In this document: positions 15,285-24,951 of the stretch, one piece after another
How the letters are laid out: each line of letters opens with the position of its first letter
Position numbering within the stretch: position 1 is the stretch's first letter
Translations under genes and position numbers: made by a program
Assembly: GCA_016900015.1 (NCBI GenBank)
Contig: JACJJM010000027.1
Span: 1 to 46,867 of the forward strand
Direction of reading: 5' to 3'
Source of the DNA: Phocaeicola coprophilus
GTDB lineage: Bacteria; Bacteroidota; Bacteroidia; Bacteroidales; Bacteroidaceae
DNA: 46,867 nucleotides
Notes under the pieces: model-generated
The model's input: the letters and a program-made list of their open reading frames with translations, nothing else
The model's database searches: none
What the model was told of the DNA's origin: nothing

Positions 15285-16085
15285 TAGAAATGCGACTTAT
15301 ATTTTTTTGGCATAAAGTTTTCATCGCTCCGCAAGGCATAAAAAGCAGCAACTCCTCCTACGACATCGTCGCACCACTCTGTCCGGTCACAAAGCCCTCA
15401 TACGGGGAGTGTAACGTACGAAGCCATCAAACTGCCCGGCCGGCAATGAAAAGATAAACATTGTCAACAACTGATTATCACAAGGTCATTTGTCTCGACT
15501 ATGTTCCGACAGCCAGACAACCACATTCAGGCGACGTAGGTCTACCATTAACTCCGTCCCCGCGCCGCCTCTATTCCGCCCTTCCACGGAAAGGAATCGG
15601 CGCATGGACGGAAACTACTCCGCTCACACTTAGAATAGACTAATCAAAGAAAAAAAGACAAAACAGGCAGAAAAACAGTTCTTTACCCATCTTGGAAAAT
15701 CCTTGTAACTCCCCCTATCGACATGGTCTATTGCGCTCTCTCATCTCTTGGAAATGACCCTTCATGAGCAACACGCTAAAATAAAAATATGCAACAAAAA
15801 AATATAAAACGATTCAGCGCTCTTCAGACACTACTGCCCCACCGGCTCTCATCCGGACTGCCTCCATCCACACCCAATCACCCATGTCATCTTCACACTC
15901 CCAACCGACCACATTTCACCCCTTACGGGACACCAGAAACAAGACAGGAACAAGCCCAAATCCATTCACAAAAGAAGGCGTCAGCCTTCATTCCCTCCAC
16001 AAACCGTACTATCGAAAAAGCCACATTTTGCCTTAAAAAAGAATAATTGTAACAGCACAATCAACTCTATCACCTATATTTTTTC
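15285..16085. other. Gene-poor intergenic region of about 800 bp
   Basis: No convincing gene is present. The best open frame (15789-16046, plus) is rich in Pro, His and Ser, with no recognisable domain. The region holds one copy of the GC-rich hairpin element listed at 15587. The part from about 15640 to 16085 is A+T-rich and otherwise unremarkable. Confidence 0.6.
15587..15622 (+). repeat. REP-like hairpin element, copy A
   Basis: CGGAAAGGA, ten variable bases, GGACGG and AAACTACTCCG occur here with the same spacing as in copy B on the minus strand at 39861-39896; 24 of the 26 framework bases agree. CGGA at the left pairs with TCCG at the right. Confidence 0.55.
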
Positions 16086-16093
16086 TAACTTTG
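16086..16093 (+). promoter_or_regulatory. -7 element upstream of the GT5-like gene
   Basis: TAACTTTG at 16086-16093 fits the Bacteroidota -7 consensus and lies just upstream of the start codon region. A -33 TTG at normal distance is not evident. Confidence 0.5.
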
Positions 16094-16104
16094 CAGAAAG
16101 ATTT

Positions 16105-16947
16105 ATGACAAAGAGAAATAACATGAAGGCTAAAAAAGTTTTATTTATCACTCAAGAAATCACCCCATACGTACCTAAATCTCCGTCATCCATAACAGGC
16201 AGAGAGTTGCCACAATACATCCAGGAAAAAGGCCATGAAATCAGAACATTCATGCCCAAATGGGGGATTATTAATGAGAGAAGAAACCAACTGCACGAAG
16301 TTATCCGCCTTTCGGGCATGAATCTGATCATTGACGACACAGACCATCCATTGATCATCAAAGTCGCCTCCATCCAATCTGCACGCATGCAGGTCTATTT
16401 CATCGACAACGATGATTATTTCCTCCACAGGCAGATGGTGGCTGACGAAGAAGGACAAGAATATGAAGACAACGACGAACGTGCCATATTCTATGCCCGT
16501 GGCGTCTTGGAGACAGTCAAGAAGCTCCGCTGGTGTCCGGAAGTGGTCCACTGTCATGACTGGATAAGCACATTCGCTGCCTTGTATATCAAGAAAGCCT
16601 ATAACGACGAACCGTCATTCCGCGACTCCAAAGTCATCTATTCGAGCTACGGGAACGGTTTCCAGCGTCCGCTTGAGCCGGGCTTGGGAGCACGTGCCAT
16701 GCTGAAAGGGCTGGAACAGAAAGATCTCGACCTGCTCAACGACACAAAGAGCTGTCTGGAAATGGAAAAAATGGCAATCGCCTACTCCGACGGCTTCATC
16801 ATGCAAAGTGAAAACTGCAACCCGGAACTCGCAGAGTATGCCCGCAGCCTCAATGTCCCCGTCCTCCCCTATCAGGCCGATGCGACGGCATTCAAGGAAG
16901 CATGCAACGGCTTCTACGATGAAGTGTGGAGTGCAGGCAAAGAATAA
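16105..16947 (+). CDS. GT5-like glycogen synthase catalytic-domain protein
   Basis: This 280-residue protein resembles only the N-terminal Rossmann domain of glycogen/starch synthases (GT5). It begins KKVLFITQEITPYVPKSP and keeps GHEIRTFMPKWG and the VVHCHDWISTFAALYIKKAY block, which is diagnostic of GT5. Full glycogen synthases are about 470-550 residues with a second GT1-type domain; this domain is absent. The KxGGL sugar-nucleotide loop normally near residue 15 is replaced by PSSITG, so ADP-glucose binding may be lost. Short GT5-like proteins next to panC and a DUF4270 lipoprotein are usual in Bacteroidales, so this is a conserved variant rather than a fresh truncation. Its biochemical role is unclear. 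The second in-frame ATG (MKAKKVLF, 16123) is an equally good start. Confidence 0.85.
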   Translation: MTKRNNMKAKKVLFITQEITPYVPKSPSSITGRELPQYIQEKGHEIRTFMPKWGIINERRNQLHEVIRLSGMNLIIDDTDHPLIIKVASIQSARMQVYFIDNDDYFLHRQMVADEEGQEYEDNDERAIFYARGVLETVKKLRWCPEVVHCHDWISTFAALYIKKAYNDEPSFRDSKVIYSSYGNGFQRPLEPGLGARAMLKGLEQKDLDLLNDTKSCLEMEKMAIAYSDGFIMQSENCNPELAEYARSLNVPVLPYQADATAFKEACNGFYDEVWSAGKE

Positions 16948-16979
16948 ACACTCAAACCAAACTATCAGACCAACTGACA

Positions 16980-18377
16980 ATGAAAATCAGCAGCATCATG
17001 CACAAGGCACTCATCATCCCCGCCTTGTTCCTACTCGCAGCATGTGACGACAACACCGCAAACTTGGGTGTTGAAGTAATGCCCGACGGCGACTTCACCG
17101 TAAGTACGCAATATGACTATCCGGTGGGCATCGAATCCCTTCCGGTCGAAAAAATATTGGCTCGCAGTACGACAGCCTATCTGGGAAAGTTCACAGACCC
17201 CTACACCAACACGGTGTTTGAAACGGACTTCCTGACCCAATTCTATTGCCCGGAAAACTTCAACTTCCCGGACCAAGAGCTGCTGGAAGACCCGGAAAAT
17301 CCGGAAGCAAGGTCGGTGGAACTGAACCTGTACTATTCCTCTTACTTCGGTGACTCGCTCGCCGCACAAAAACTGGCAGTGCATGAACTGACGCGGGTGT
17401 TGGAAGCTGACGAATTCTATTACACGAATCTCGACCCGACCCAATACTACGACAAAGACCAGGCACCTCTGCAAGAGCAAGCCTATACGGCCATCGACCT
17501 GATTCATGGCGACTCGCTGTATGCCAGCAACGGAGTGCACATGCTCTCCATCCCTCTGCCGAAAAGTTTCGGCGACCGCATTGTGAAAGCCTACTACGAG
17601 AATCCGGAGAATTTCAAGAACTCGGAGAACTTCATCCGCAACGTATTCCCCGGTTTCTACCTGCAACACACACAGGGTGACGGTGCCGTGTTAAACATTA
17701 ATTATGTATATCTCGACATCTATTTTGACTATAAAGTGGAAAGCTCAAGCGGAAATGTAGATTCACTGGTGACAGCCTACACACAGTTTATAGCCACACC
17801 GGAAGTCGTTCAGGAAAACCGCTTCTCCATGGACAATATCACCGAGCTAATCGAGCAAGGGAACTCAGAAAATGTGGCTTATGTCATGACTCCAGCTGGT
17901 ATATTCCCGGAAGTCACCCTGCCCATTGACGACATTTCGCTCAATGATACAATCAATTCAGCCCAACTGGTCATCAGCCGAAAGAACAACCTCAATGTAT
18001 CCAAATATCAAATGGGGTCACCCAACGAGCTTCTGATGGTACGTAAAAGCGAATTGGACACCTTCTTTGAAGAACAACAAATCCCGGACAACCAGTCGTC
18101 CTATGTGGCCTACTTGTCAAACGGGCAATACACTTACTCCAACATCACAAACTTAATCAATGTCCTGCGTCGGCAACGGCGAGACAATCCGGACTACGAC
18201 AGCGATCCGGACTGGAACAAAGTGGTGCTGGTGCCCATCACGGAAGTGACACAGACCATCAACAACTCCAGTGTCATCGTGCGCGTGCTTCACGACCTGG
18301 GCCTGAATTTCCTGAAGCTTAAAAAAGACGATGTCAAGCTCAGCGTCATCTACAGCCGATACAAAGACGCACAATAA
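16980..18377 (+). CDS. DUF4270 lipoprotein
   Basis: This 465-residue exported protein starts with a signal peptide ending LFLLAAC, so Cys should be lipidated and the protein placed in the periplasm or outer membrane. DUF4270 features follow: DDNTANLGVEVMP just after the lipobox, a region on tabulated strands with TDFLTQFYCPE, and a C-terminal half with SAQLVISRKNN and NNSSVIVRVLHDLGLN. The family's function is unknown. An in-frame start at 16926 would overlap the GT5-like gene; the ATG at 16980 gives the proper signal peptide and a 32-bp gap. The two genes are probably co-transcribed. Confidence 0.9.
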   Translation: MKISSIMHKALIIPALFLLAACDDNTANLGVEVMPDGDFTVSTQYDYPVGIESLPVEKILARSTTAYLGKFTDPYTNTVFETDFLTQFYCPENFNFPDQELLEDPENPEARSVELNLYYSSYFGDSLAAQKLAVHELTRVLEADEFYYTNLDPTQYYDKDQAPLQEQAYTAIDLIHGDSLYASNGVHMLSIPLPKSFGDRIVKAYYENPENFKNSENFIRNVFPGFYLQHTQGDGAVLNINYVYLDIYFDYKVESSSGNVDSLVTAYTQFIATPEVVQENRFSMDNITELIEQGNSENVAYVMTPAGIFPEVTLPIDDISLNDTINSAQLVISRKNNLNVSKYQMGSPNELLMVRKSELDTFFEEQQIPDNQSSYVAYLSNGQYTYSNITNLINVLRRQRRDNPDYDSDPDWNKVVLVPITEVTQTINNSSVIVRVLHDLGLNFLKLKKDDVKLSVIYSRYKDAQ

Positions 18378-18404
18378 GATATTCCTACACACGTAGCCAA
18401 AAAG

Positions 18405-18458
18405 GCGCGGACAAACCGGACAAACGATGTATAAATCCGATTTGCCCGCGCTTTTTAT
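18405..18458 (+). terminator. Intrinsic terminator after the DUF4270 gene
   Basis: GCGCGG (18405-18410) followed by ACAAA pairs with TTTG-C-CCGCGC (18441-18451), and TTTTT follows. The loop is long (about 25 nt). Confidence 0.7.
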
Positions 18459-18502
18459 TTAGAAAAGTACACCCGAACCTATGCTAACCCGAAGGCTTTT
18501 CC

Positions 18503-18510
18503 TAAATTTG
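18503..18510 (+). promoter_or_regulatory. -7 element of the S9 peptidase gene
   Basis: TAAATTTG at 18503-18510 matches the -7 consensus 32 bp before the start codon. No clear -33 element is seen. Confidence 0.5.
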
Positions 18511-18542
18511 CATCATACATATAAACATTACTTCCTAAAATC

Positions 18543-20672
18543 ATGAACAAAACGCATATCGCAATGATGTCGGCAGCGATGCTATTGGCTTCGTGCTCGA
18601 CAAACAACGGGAACCAGGATGCCGGCGACACGAGCGTCATCGGGCGCCAGGAAATCACCATCAATGACGGCCGGCTCAGCCCTGAAGCACTCTGGGCCAT
18701 GGGACGCATCGGAAGCACAGCCGTCTCGCCCGACGCACAAAAAGTGGCCTATACCGTGTCTTACTACAGCGTGCCTGAAAACAAGAGCCACAACGTCATC
18801 TACCTGATGAACGCTGACGGTACAAACAACACCCTGCTTACCCAAGGGGCTGGAAACGAAGGCGAACCGTGCTGGATAAAAGACGGCACCAAACTGGCTT
18901 ACCTGAGTGCGGCCAACGGCAAAAACGAAGTGTGGGAGATGAATCCGGACGGAAGCGAACGCAAAGTCATCGCCTCTTATGAAAATGGAGACATCGAAGG
19001 CTATTCGTTCTCACCCGACGGGAAAAAGCTGCTGTTCGTCGCCCAAGTGAAATATGGCCAAACGACAGCCGACATCTATCCGGATTTGCCGAAAGCGACA
19101 GGACGTGTCATCACGGATCTCATGTACAAACACTGGGATGAATGGGTGACGACCATACCTCATCCCTTCGTGGCCGACTTCGACGGCCAGGCCATCAGCA
19201 ATGTCACAGACCTGCTCGAAAATGAACCTTACGAATCCCCCATGAAACCTTTCGGAGGCATCGAACAACTGGCATGGAGTCCTGACTCAAAATCCATCGC
19301 TTACACCTGCCGCAAAAAGACGGGCAAAGCCTATGCCGTGTCGACCGACTCAGACATCTACCTCTATAATGTAGATAGCAAACAGACAACAAACTTATGC
19401 AAAGAAGAGGGCAACCCGGACCAAAACCCAGGCTATGACACCAACCCGCAATTCTCACCCGACGGCAAATACATCGCATGGCAAAGCATGGCCCGCGACG
19501 GTTATGAAAGCGACCGCAACCGCCTTTGCGTCTACAACCTGAAAGACCACACCAAAACGTATGTCACCGAAAGTTTCGACTCCGGCGTGGATACCTACTG
19601 CTGGAACAACGATTCACAATCACTCTATTTCACCGGCGTATGGCATGCGACCAAGATGGTCTACCGCACAACACTGTCCGGAGAGGTGGAAAAACTCACC
19701 GACGGCGTGTTTGACTATGATGGCGTGAGCCTTCTAGGTGACCGCATCCTGTGCAAACGCCACTCCATGAGCGCACCGGACGACCTCTATGCTGTCAATC
19801 CGTCAGACGGACAAGTGGCCCAGCTCACTACGGAAAACAAACACATCCTGGATCAAATTGAAATGGGACGTATCGAAGAACGTTGGATGAAAACCACAGA
19901 CGGCAAAGACATGCTTGTGTGGATTATCTATCCGCCGAAATTTGACCCATCCAAGAAATATCCCACCTTGTTATATTGTGAAGGTGGCCCACAAAGCCCC
20001 GTCAGCCAATTCTGGTCATTCCGCTGGAACTTCCAAATCATGGCAGCCAATGACTATATCATTGTTGCCCCCAATCGCCGTGGCCTGCCAGGCTTCGGCA
20101 CCGAATGGCTTGAAGAAATCAGCGGAGACTATGGAGGCCAATGCATGAGAGACTACCTCACGGCCATTGACACGTTTGCCAAAGAGCCGTATGTCGACAC
20201 AGACCACCTCGGTTGCGTCGGCGCCAGCTTCGGCGGATTCTCCGTCTATTGGCTTGCCGGACATCATGACAAACGCTTCAAAGCGTTTATAGCCCACGAC
20301 GGCATATTCAACATCGAGCAACAATATCTGGAGACCGAAGAAATGTGGTTCGCCAACTGGGACATGGGAGGTGCATATTGGGACAAGAACAATGCGATTG
20401 CCCAACGTACCTTTGCAAACTCTCCCCACAAGTTTGTCGACAAATGGGACACCCCTATCCTCTGTATCCACGGAGAAAAAGACTACCGCATCCTGGCATC
20501 GCAAGGCATGTCAGCTTTCAATGCAGCCATACTGCGAGGCATCCCGGCAGAACTGCTCATCTATCCGGATGAGAACCATTGGGTGCTGAAACCTCAAAAC
20601 GGCATTTTATGGCAACGCACCTTCTTCGCCTGGCTAGATAAATGGCTGAAGCCGGAAACAAACAAGGAATAA
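18543..20672 (+). CDS. S9 family prolyl oligopeptidase-type lipoprotein
   Basis: This 709-residue exported serine peptidase should release peptides or dipeptides in the periplasm. A lipobox LLASC follows the signal peptide. Residues about 40-430 form a WD-like beta-propeller (repeated FSPDGKKL, WSPDSKSIAY and FSPDGKYIAW strings). Residues about 450-705 are an alpha/beta hydrolase with the triad Ser562 (GASFGG), Asp647 (HGEKDYR) and His679 (ENHWV). The length is in the normal range of dipeptidyl-peptidase 5/acylaminoacyl-peptidase relatives (about 650-720). It is monocistronic, with its own -7 element and terminator. The exact specificity cannot be read from the sequence. Confidence 0.92.
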   Translation: MNKTHIAMMSAAMLLASCSTNNGNQDAGDTSVIGRQEITINDGRLSPEALWAMGRIGSTAVSPDAQKVAYTVSYYSVPENKSHNVIYLMNADGTNNTLLTQGAGNEGEPCWIKDGTKLAYLSAANGKNEVWEMNPDGSERKVIASYENGDIEGYSFSPDGKKLLFVAQVKYGQTTADIYPDLPKATGRVITDLMYKHWDEWVTTIPHPFVADFDGQAISNVTDLLENEPYESPMKPFGGIEQLAWSPDSKSIAYTCRKKTGKAYAVSTDSDIYLYNVDSKQTTNLCKEEGNPDQNPGYDTNPQFSPDGKYIAWQSMARDGYESDRNRLCVYNLKDHTKTYVTESFDSGVDTYCWNNDSQSLYFTGVWHATKMVYRTTLSGEVEKLTDGVFDYDGVSLLGDRILCKRHSMSAPDDLYAVNPSDGQVAQLTTENKHILDQIEMGRIEERWMKTTDGKDMLVWIIYPPKFDPSKKYPTLLYCEGGPQSPVSQFWSFRWNFQIMAANDYIIVAPNRRGLPGFGTEWLEEISGDYGGQCMRDYLTAIDTFAKEPYVDTDHLGCVGASFGGFSVYWLAGHHDKRFKAFIAHDGIFNIEQQYLETEEMWFANWDMGGAYWDKNNAIAQRTFANSPHKFVDKWDTPILCIHGEKDYRILASQGMSAFNAAILRGIPAELLIYPDENHWVLKPQNGILWQRTFFAWLDKWLKPETNKE

Positions 20673-20693
20673 GACATATTTATAACAATGCAG

Positions 20694-20726
20694 AAGGGTG
20701 TCCTCAACAGAGAACACCCTTTTTTC
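20694..20726 (+). terminator. Intrinsic terminator after the S9 peptidase
   Basis: AAGGGTGT (20694-20701) pairs with ACACCCTT (20714-20721), and a T run follows. Confidence 0.85.
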
Positions 20727-20800
20727 ACAAAAGAATCAAACGAACTCACTATGCAAAATTTGCCTGAGCGACTTTTTTTCAAAAAAAACAGGCCACAGCA

Positions 20801-20830
20801 TTTGCATGTTTGAAAAAAGTTGTATCTTTG
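20801..20830 (+). promoter_or_regulatory. Promoter of tRNA-Gln
   Basis: TTTG (20801-20804), an 18-bp spacer and TATCTTTG (20823-20830) match the Bacteroidota promoter consensus about 22 bp before the tRNA. Confidence 0.75.
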
Positions 20831-20851
20831 CATCGTCAAACAAAAAGACAT

Positions 20852-20922
20852 TGGGCTATGGTGTAATGGTAACACTACAGATTCTGGTCCTGTCATTCTT
20901 GGTTCGAATCCAGGTAGCCCAG
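20852..20922 (+). tRNA. tRNA-Gln (anticodon CTG)
   Basis: The 71-nt gene folds as a cloverleaf. The acceptor arms are TGGGCTA and TAGCCCA with discriminator G. The T-arm has GGTTCGAATCC. The anticodon loop is TTCTGGT within ACAGA/CCTGT, giving anticodon CTG and one A-C mismatch closing the stem. The 3' CCA is not encoded. Confidence 0.93.
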
Positions 20923-20927
20923 CAAGG

Positions 20928-20964
20928 AAAGAGTTATAGAGCTTGCTCATAACTCTTTTTTTTT
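20928..20964 (+). terminator. Terminator after tRNA-Gln
   Basis: AAAGAGTTAT (20928-20937) pairs with ATAACTCTTT (20949-20958), and a long T run follows. Confidence 0.88.
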
Positions 20965-21054
20965 ATTTTCCCCATGCGAAATCTTTTTTTCAAAAAAATA
21001 CAAATTCAAGGCATATTTATTTCTTTGCTCCTTTAACAATCTCACAAATCCGTG

Positions 21055-21062
21055 TATCTTTG
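21055..21062 (+). promoter_or_regulatory. -7 element of rsfS-ftsH-cdsA
   Basis: TATCTTTG at 21055-21062 fits the Bacteroidota -7 consensus, leaving a leader of about 50 nt. No -33 element at normal spacing is clear. Confidence 0.55.
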
Positions 21063-21117
21063 TAAGCCATTATCAAATATATAGATTACCGAAACTAAAA
21101 GTAGCTATTTTTTCAGA

Positions 21118-21468
21118 ATGAACGAATTACTAGGAACAATAACAAAAGGAATTCAAGAAAAGAAAGGGAAAAGCATCGTCATTGCCAATCTAACCAATAT
21201 TGGAGACACAATTTGCGACTATTTTGTCATATGCCAAGGAAATTCTCCAAGCCAAATACAAGCAATCACAGAATCCATCTATGAAACCGTGCACAAGGAG
21301 ACGTTTGAAAAACCTACAAACGTATGTGGATTAGAGAATTGCCAATGGGTGGCGATGGACTATTCCAACATCATCGTGCATATATTCTTACCTGAACACC
21401 GCAAGTTTTATGACTTGGAACATCTTTGGGAAGATGCACAATTAACCACTTTATCAGACATAGACTAA
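21118..21468 (+). CDS. rsfS: Ribosome silencing factor RsfS
   Basis: This 116-residue protein binds ribosomal protein uL14 and blocks subunit joining in slow growth. Family features seen are DTICDYFVICQGNSPSQIQAI near the N-terminus, VCGLENCQWVAMDYSNIIVHIF in the middle (trimmed here) and FYDLEHLWEDA at the end. The length is typical (about 105-130). It is the first gene of the operon rsfS-ftsH-cdsA, 9 bp before ftsH, an order common in Bacteroidales. Confidence 0.95.
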   Translation: MNELLGTITKGIQEKKGKSIVIANLTNIGDTICDYFVICQGNSPSQIQAITESIYETVHKETFEKPTNVCGLENCQWVAMDYSNIIVHIFLPEHRKFYDLEHLWEDAQLTTLSDID

Positions 21469-21477
21469 AACCTGAAT

Positions 21478-23532
21478 ATGAATACAAACAACAATCGGAA
21501 ACCCAGTGGTGGAGCACCAAAATTTAACCTGAATTGGTTCTATGCCCTCATCTTAGTGATACTTGGTATCCTATATATAACCAATCAAGACGGTGGAGTG
21601 AAAAAGAGCATCACATACACCGAATTTCAAACCTATGTGGAAAAAGGATATGTCAACAAGATTGTAGCCTATAACGACAACTCACTGGACGTCTACATCA
21701 AACCGGAATTTGCTCCGGAAGTACTCAAGACGGATGCTGCAAACATCGGACGAAGCCCGATGGTCAATACACGCATCGGTTCAACCCAAAGTCTGGAAGA
21801 GTTTTTGAAAGAGACAAAGACAGCCAATCCTGAACTGAAAGACATCACCATTGACTACCAGGAGAAGAGCAATTACATGATGTCCATTCTCATCAACTTG
21901 CTTCCCTTCATCCTGATTATTGCCATCTGGATGTTTTTCATGAGACGCATGGGAACAGGAGCTAATGGCGGATCTGGCGTATTCAATGTCGGAAAATCAA
22001 AAGCCCAACTCTTTGAAAAAGGAAGTGCAAATCGTGTCACATTCAAAGACGTCGCAGGACAAGCTGAAGCCAAACAAGAAGTACAGGAAATCGTAGACTT
22101 TCTAAAGAAGCCTCAGAAATATACCGAGCTGGGCGGCAAGATTCCTAAAGGTGCCTTGTTAGTCGGCCCTCCGGGTACAGGTAAGACGTTGCTGGCTAAA
22201 GCCGTTGCAGGAGAAGCCGATGTTCCATTTTTCTCGATTTCAGGTTCTGACTTTGTGGAAATGTTCGTAGGTGTAGGCGCGTCTCGTGTACGCGACTTGT
22301 TCCGTCAAGCTAAAGAAAAATCTCCCTGCATCATCTTTATTGATGAAATTGACGCTGTGGGCCGTGCCCGTGGAAAAAACCCCTCGATGGGAGGTAATGA
22401 CGAACGCGAAAATACCCTGAACCAACTATTGACAGAAATGGATGGATTTGGTTCAAATAGTGGAGTCATCATTTTGGCCGCGACCAACCGAGTTGACATC
22501 CTGGACAAAGCATTACTCCGTGCCGGACGATTCGACAGACAGATTCACGTCGACCTTCCGGACTTAAATGAACGGAAAGAAGTATTCGGTGTACATCTTC
22601 GTCCTATCAAAATTGATAAAAGCGTGGATGTAGACTTGCTTGCACGACAAACTCCAGGCTTTTCAGGAGCTGACATTGCCAATGTGTGCAATGAAGCAGC
22701 CCTAATCGCCGCCCGACACAATAAAAACGTTGTCAGCAAAGATGATTTTCTGGCCGCAGTGGACCGCATCGTTGGTGGTTTGGAAAAGAAAACTAAAGTG
22801 ATGACGCAAAACGAGAAACGCACCATCGCTCTTCATGAAGCCGGACACGCCACACTCTCATGGTTCTTGGAACATGCCAACCCGCTAATCAAAGTGACCA
22901 TTGTCCCACGCGGACGAGCTTTGGGGGCAGCTTGGTATTTGCCTGAAGAACGCCAAATTACCACCAAAGAGCAAATGCTCGACGAAATGTGCGCACTGCT
23001 TGGAGGACGAGCTGCCGAACAACTCTTTGTGGGACACATATCCACAGGCGCCATGAATGACTTGGAACGTGTCACAAAACAAGCTTATGGAATGATAGCT
23101 TATGCCGGAATGAGCGACCAATTACCAAACTTATGCTATTATAACAATGATGAATACGCATTCAATAAGCCATATAGTGACAGTACGGCACAGCTCATAG
23201 ATGAAGAGGTGAAAAAGATGGTAGCCGAACAATACGAACGCGCTAAATCTATCCTTTCAGAACATCAAGAAGGACATAATCGTCTGGCAAATCTGCTCAT
23301 GGAACGCGAAGTCATCTTTGCTGAAGATGTGGAAGAAATATTCGGTAAACGTCCTTGGGCTTCACGCTCGGAAGAGATTTTAGCAGACTCTCAACCGAAA
23401 GAAGATGATGGCAACGCACCGGATACAGAAGAAAAAGCGTCTACATCTGACACAGAACAACAAAAAGACGACAGCGCAACCACCATCGACAAGAAAATCG
23501 CTGACGGAGAAGCTGAAGAAGTAAAAGAATAA
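21478..23532 (+). CDS. ftsH: ATP-dependent zinc metalloprotease FtsH
   Basis: This 684-residue membrane-bound AAA+ protease degrades unassembled membrane proteins and regulators. Two hydrophobic segments (about residues 16-34 and 136-156, the latter [13 protein letters not shown]) flank a periplasmic domain. Walker A GPPGTGKT is at 230-237, Walker B is IIFIDEID, and the second region of homology is [20 protein letters not shown]. The zinc site HEAGH is at 453-457, with the third ligand Asp expected in the helix near [11 protein letters not shown]. The C-terminal tail (about 630-684) is acidic and low in complexity. Length and order are normal for the family. Confidence 0.97.
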   Translation: MNTNNNRKPSGGAPKFNLNWFYALILVILGILYITNQDGGVKKSITYTEFQTYVEKGYVNKIVAYNDNSLDVYIKPEFAPEVLKTDAANIGRSPMVNTRIGSTQSLEEFLKETKTANPELKDITIDYQEKSNYMMSILINLLPFILIIAIWMFFMRRMGTGANGGSGVFNVGKSKAQLFEKGSANRVTFKDVAGQAEAKQEVQEIVDFLKKPQKYTELGGKIPKGALLVGPPGTGKTLLAKAVAGEADVPFFSISGSDFVEMFVGVGASRVRDLFRQAKEKSPCIIFIDEIDAVGRARGKNPSMGGNDERENTLNQLLTEMDGFGSNSGVIILAATNRVDILDKALLRAGRFDRQIHVDLPDLNERKEVFGVHLRPIKIDKSVDVDLLARQTPGFSGADIANVCNEAALIAARHNKNVVSKDDFLAAVDRIVGGLEKKTKVMTQNEKRTIALHEAGHATLSWFLEHANPLIKVTIVPRGRALGAAWYLPEERQITTKEQMLDEMCALLGGRAAEQLFVGHISTGAMNDLERVTKQAYGMIAYAGMSDQLPNLCYYNNDEYAFNKPYSDSTAQLIDEEVKKMVAEQYERAKSILSEHQEGHNRLANLLMEREVIFAEDVEEIFGKRPWASRSEEILADSQPKEDDGNAPDTEEKASTSDTEQQKDDSATTIDKKIADGEAEEVKE

Positions 23533-23552
23533 CCTTATAAAAAGCAGATAAA

Positions 23553-24401
23553 GTGAAGAATTTCATACAAAGAGCCATTACGGGCATACTGTTTGTCGCC
23601 ATACTCGTTGGAGGCATGCTGTATAGTCCTCTCACATTCGGAGTGTTGTTTATGCTTATTACAGCACTTGCCGTATGGGAGTTTGCCCAGTTGGTCAACC
23701 GGAGAGAGGATGTAACCATCAATCCGGTCATTACCACACTGGGAGGTGTCTATTTGTTCATCGCCATATTCAGCTACTGTACAGAAGCTACCGATGCACG
23801 AATCTTCATTCCCTACCTGCTAATTCTCATCTATTTGTTCGTCAGCGAGCTCTATCTGAAGCGACTGAATCCGATGAATAACTGGGCTTTTTCGCTCATG
23901 AGTCAACTTTATGTGGCGCTGCCATTCGCACTGTTGAGCGTACTCGCTTTCTTCCATCGCAACACCGTGATGAGCGACAGTTCGCCCATCAGTTTCAATG
24001 CTATTCTGCCACTTTCAGTCTTTATATTCAACTGGAGTAATGACACAGGAGCCTACTGCACCGGCATGCTTTTTGGACGCCATCGCCTCTTTGAACGCAT
24101 CTCACCAAAAAAATCATGGGAAGGTTCCATTGGAGGAGGCATTATCAGCATCCTCGTTTCATTAGTTATGGCACACTTTTTTCCATTCCTGTCCGTTTTA
24201 CAATGGATAGGTTTTGCCCTCGTAGTCGTAGTATTCGGCACATGGGGCGACTTGGTGGAATCTCTGCTAAAACGCCAACTCGGCATCAAAGATTCCGGCA
24301 ACATCCTACCTGGTCACGGAGGTATGCTCGACCGCTTTGACAGCACCCTATTGGCAGTCCCGGCCGTAGTACTCTATCTCTACACGCTAACCCTACTCTA
24401 A
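23553..24401 (+). CDS. cdsA: Phosphatidate cytidylyltransferase
   Basis: This 282-residue integral membrane enzyme makes CDP-diacylglycerol, the precursor of phosphatidylethanolamine and other phospholipids. It has about eight hydrophobic helices and the family signature near the C-terminus: LLKRQLGIKDSGNILPGHGG followed by LDRFDS, including the Asp residues used for metal binding. It starts with GTG at 23553, 20 bp after ftsH, in frame with the expected N-terminus MKNFIQRAITG. A strong terminator follows. Confidence 0.95.
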   Translation: MKNFIQRAITGILFVAILVGGMLYSPLTFGVLFMLITALAVWEFAQLVNRREDVTINPVITTLGGVYLFIAIFSYCTEATDARIFIPYLLILIYLFVSELYLKRLNPMNNWAFSLMSQLYVALPFALLSVLAFFHRNTVMSDSSPISFNAILPLSVFIFNWSNDTGAYCTGMLFGRHRLFERISPKKSWEGSIGGGIISILVSLVMAHFFPFLSVLQWIGFALVVVVFGTWGDLVESLLKRQLGIKDSGNILPGHGGMLDRFDSTLLAVPAVVLYLYTLTLL

Positions 24402-24422
24402 CAGAATATACCCCATAGATTT

Positions 24423-24467
24423 CCCCGAAGATACCATTTTCCAATGGCGTATCTTCGGGGATTTTTT
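24423..24467 (+). terminator. Terminator after cdsA
   Basis: CCCCGAAGATAC (24423-24434) and GTATCTTCGGGG (24449-24460) form a perfect 12-bp stem, followed by ATTTTTT. Confidence 0.93.
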
Positions 24468-24677
24468 ATATACTCACATATCAAAAATAGATTCTACCCT
24501 CTGTAATCGAGAATATAAAAAGCATCTGAATTGATATACTTTACCCCTCAACCCAACAAATTACAATCCTCCCTCCCATTAATTTCTTTCTCAATGTGCA
24601 TAACAGAATCTCCTGAAATGTTACAAGGAAAATTTTTTTGAATAATATTTTTCTACAATCCATCCTATTCCAACGTA

Positions 24678-24753
24678 GACTTTAGGGTAAGCGGGAGCGG
24701 AAAGGAAGGTAGCCGACGACGGTATCCTTTCCGCTCCCGCTTACCCTAAAGTC
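24678..24753. repeat. Perfect 29-bp inverted repeat, intergenic (REP-like copy C inside)
   Basis: The arm at 24678-24706 (starting GACTTTAGGGTAAGCGGGAG) is exactly complementary to 24725-24753, leaving an 18-base loop. The arm is GC-rich in an A+T-rich spacer and no T run follows, so it is not an ordinary intrinsic terminator. Bases 24698-24724 also match copy B of the dispersed element at 39861-39896 (CGGAAAGGA, GGTAGCCGA, GACGG). No gene is visible in the rest of 24468-24896. Confidence 0.85.
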
Positions 24754-24896
24754 GGCTTCCACTTACCATATAATGTTGTAGGAGGAGTATGCTATTATTG
24801 TAAATCAACCATTTATAAGAACCTGTCACAGTCTCAGGATTCACATCTCCGCGTTTAGAAAATGAAATACAGTTCAGACCTGTCTTTTTTAGAGAT

Positions 24897-24937
24897 ATAA
24901 AAAAGGCTATCTCAAATTTTACCTTGAGACAGCCTTC
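24897..24937 (-). terminator. Terminator after tRNA-Pro
   Basis: On the minus strand AAGGCTGTCTCAA pairs with TTTGAGATAGCCTT and is followed by TTTTT. Confidence 0.85.
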
Positions 24938-24951
24938 CAATTTTCCTTCTG

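Noticed and set aside
15789-16046. Open frame of 85 codons on the plus strand
   Set aside because: Its composition (Pro, His, Ser, Gln) is random-like with no motif or plausible start context; it reads as non-coding spacer.
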